Source of the DNA: an uncultured Clostridia bacterium
Lineage (GTDB): Bacteria > Bacillota > Clostridia > Christensenellales > Aristaeellaceae
Reading direction: 5' to 3'
Assembly: GCA_946615785.1 (NCBI GenBank)
Contig: CAMOIA010000134.1
Location: 1-5,156 of the forward strand
Length of the DNA: 5,156 nucleotides
Of the stretch, positions 4,492 through 5,156 are shown piece after piece (the first letter of the stretch is position 1; each line of letters opens with the position of its first letter). The notes under the pieces are model-generated. The model made no database searches and had not been told where the DNA came from. It worked only from the letters and a program-made list of their open reading frames with translations. The translations under genes and the position numbers were made by a program.

Positions 4492-5156
4492 ATGGCTAAG
4501 GAAGCGAAACAGGAATTTGTACAGCATATTACCCCCAGGAGTGAAAATTTCAGTCAATGGTATACCGATGTGGTGACCCAGGCTGATTTGATGGATTATA
4601 CGCCCGTGCGCGGCTGCATGGCGATGAAGCCGTACGGCAACCGGATCTGGGAATTGATCCATGAGCGTCTTGACGCCATGTTCAAGGAAACCGGGCACGA
4701 AAACGTCTCCATGCCCATGCTGATCCCGGAATCGCTGCTTTTGAAGGAAGCCGACCATGTGGAAGGCTTTGCGCCTGAAGTCGCCTGGGTCACGCAGGGC
4801 GGCACCGAGCCCCTGCAGGAACGGCTTGCGGTCCGTCCGACCAGCGAAACGATTTTTTGCACCATGTTCCACAACTGGGTGCATTCCTGGCGCGATCTGC
4901 CGCTGAAATACAATCAGTGGTGCTCCGTCATGCGCTGGGAAAAGACCACGCGCCCCTTCCTGAGAACCGCGGAATTCTGGTGGCAGGAGGGCCATACCGT
5001 TCACGCGACCGCCGAGGAAAGCGAAGCGGAAACGCAGCTGATGCTGAACGTGTACAAAACCTTCTGCGAAAACGATCTTTCCATCCCGGTCTATGCGGGC
5101 CGGAAGTCCGATAAGGAAAAGTTTGCGGGCGCGCAGGCCACCTATTCCGTGGAAGC
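4492..5156 (+). CDS. proS: Proline--tRNA ligase, archaeal/eukaryote-like (ProS type 3), 3'-truncated by window edge
   Basis: This class II aminoacyl-tRNA synthetase charges tRNA-Pro with proline in the cytosol. The window holds 221 complete codons plus two bases, roughly the first half of a protein that normally has about 480 residues. Landmarks are [14 protein letters not shown] (20-33), the class II motif 1 region [10 protein letters not shown] (74-83), [16 protein letters not shown] (89-104), the proline-binding RPTSE loop (115-119), and motif 2 [11 protein letters not shown] (140-150) with Arg148. [15 protein letters not shown] (155-169) follows. This arrangement, with no insertion domain after motif 2, fits the short type 3 form rather than the E. 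coli-like form with an editing domain. No stop appears before the window ends. The ATG at 4492 is fixed by AAGGAGG eight bases upstream and by a near-consensus promoter. The gene is transcribed independently of the GH10-like gene 90 bp upstream. Confidence 0.97.
   Translation, partial: MAKEAKQEFVQHITPRSENFSQWYTDVVTQADLMDYTPVRGCMAMKPYGNRIWELIHERLDAMFKETGHENVSMPMLIPESLLLKEADHVEGFAPEVAWVTQGGTEPLQERLAVRPTSETIFCTMFHNWVHSWRDLPLKYNQWCSVMRWEKTTRPFLRTAEFWWQEGHTVHATAEESEAETQLMLNVYKTFCENDLSIPVYAGRKSDKEKFAGAQATYSVE

Overview
The window looks like an ordinary chromosomal housekeeping stretch from a moderately GC-rich bacterium. My best guess is a Firmicute of the class Clostridia. The clues are consensus sigma-70/sigma-A promoters, mostly strong purine-rich ribosome binding sites, and a prolyl-tRNA synthetase of the short archaeal/eukaryote-like form that is common in Clostridia. 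This taxonomic call is an inference from family resemblance; no marker here settles it.

Layout from left to right. (1) The last 182 codons of a cofactor-dependent phosphoglycerate mutase gene (gpmA, + strand) end at base 551, followed by a strong intrinsic terminator at 569-600. (2) Two genes lie on the minus strand: an RluA-type pseudouridine synthase (start 2221) and, 51 bp downstream of it, a membrane-anchored alpha/beta hydrolase (1507 to 605). They are probably one operon driven by a promoter at 2243-2271, and the operon converges on gpmA. (3) A divergent promoter at 2321-2349 drives a two-gene + strand operon: an SDR oxidoreductase (GTG start at 2415) and, 13 bp later, a GH10-like glycoside hydrolase without a signal peptide (3181-4401). 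(4) A 90-bp gap carries a near-consensus promoter and leader for proS, which runs off the right edge.

Functionally the window mixes glycolysis (GpmA), RNA modification (RluA family), translation (ProS), an uncharacterised lipase/esterase-like hydrolase, and the SDR/GH10 pair. That pair is the only accessory-looking unit and probably acts on an internalised glycoside or its product. I found no mobile element, CRISPR array, tRNA, rRNA, riboswitch or clearly novel system. The most interesting non-coding signals are two small hairpins placed exactly at translation starts. One has the proS Shine-Dalgarno in its loop (4473-4491). The other sequesters the GTG start of the SDR gene (2396-2418). There is also an inverted repeat over the proS -35 box. 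No gap between genes exceeds 300 bases.
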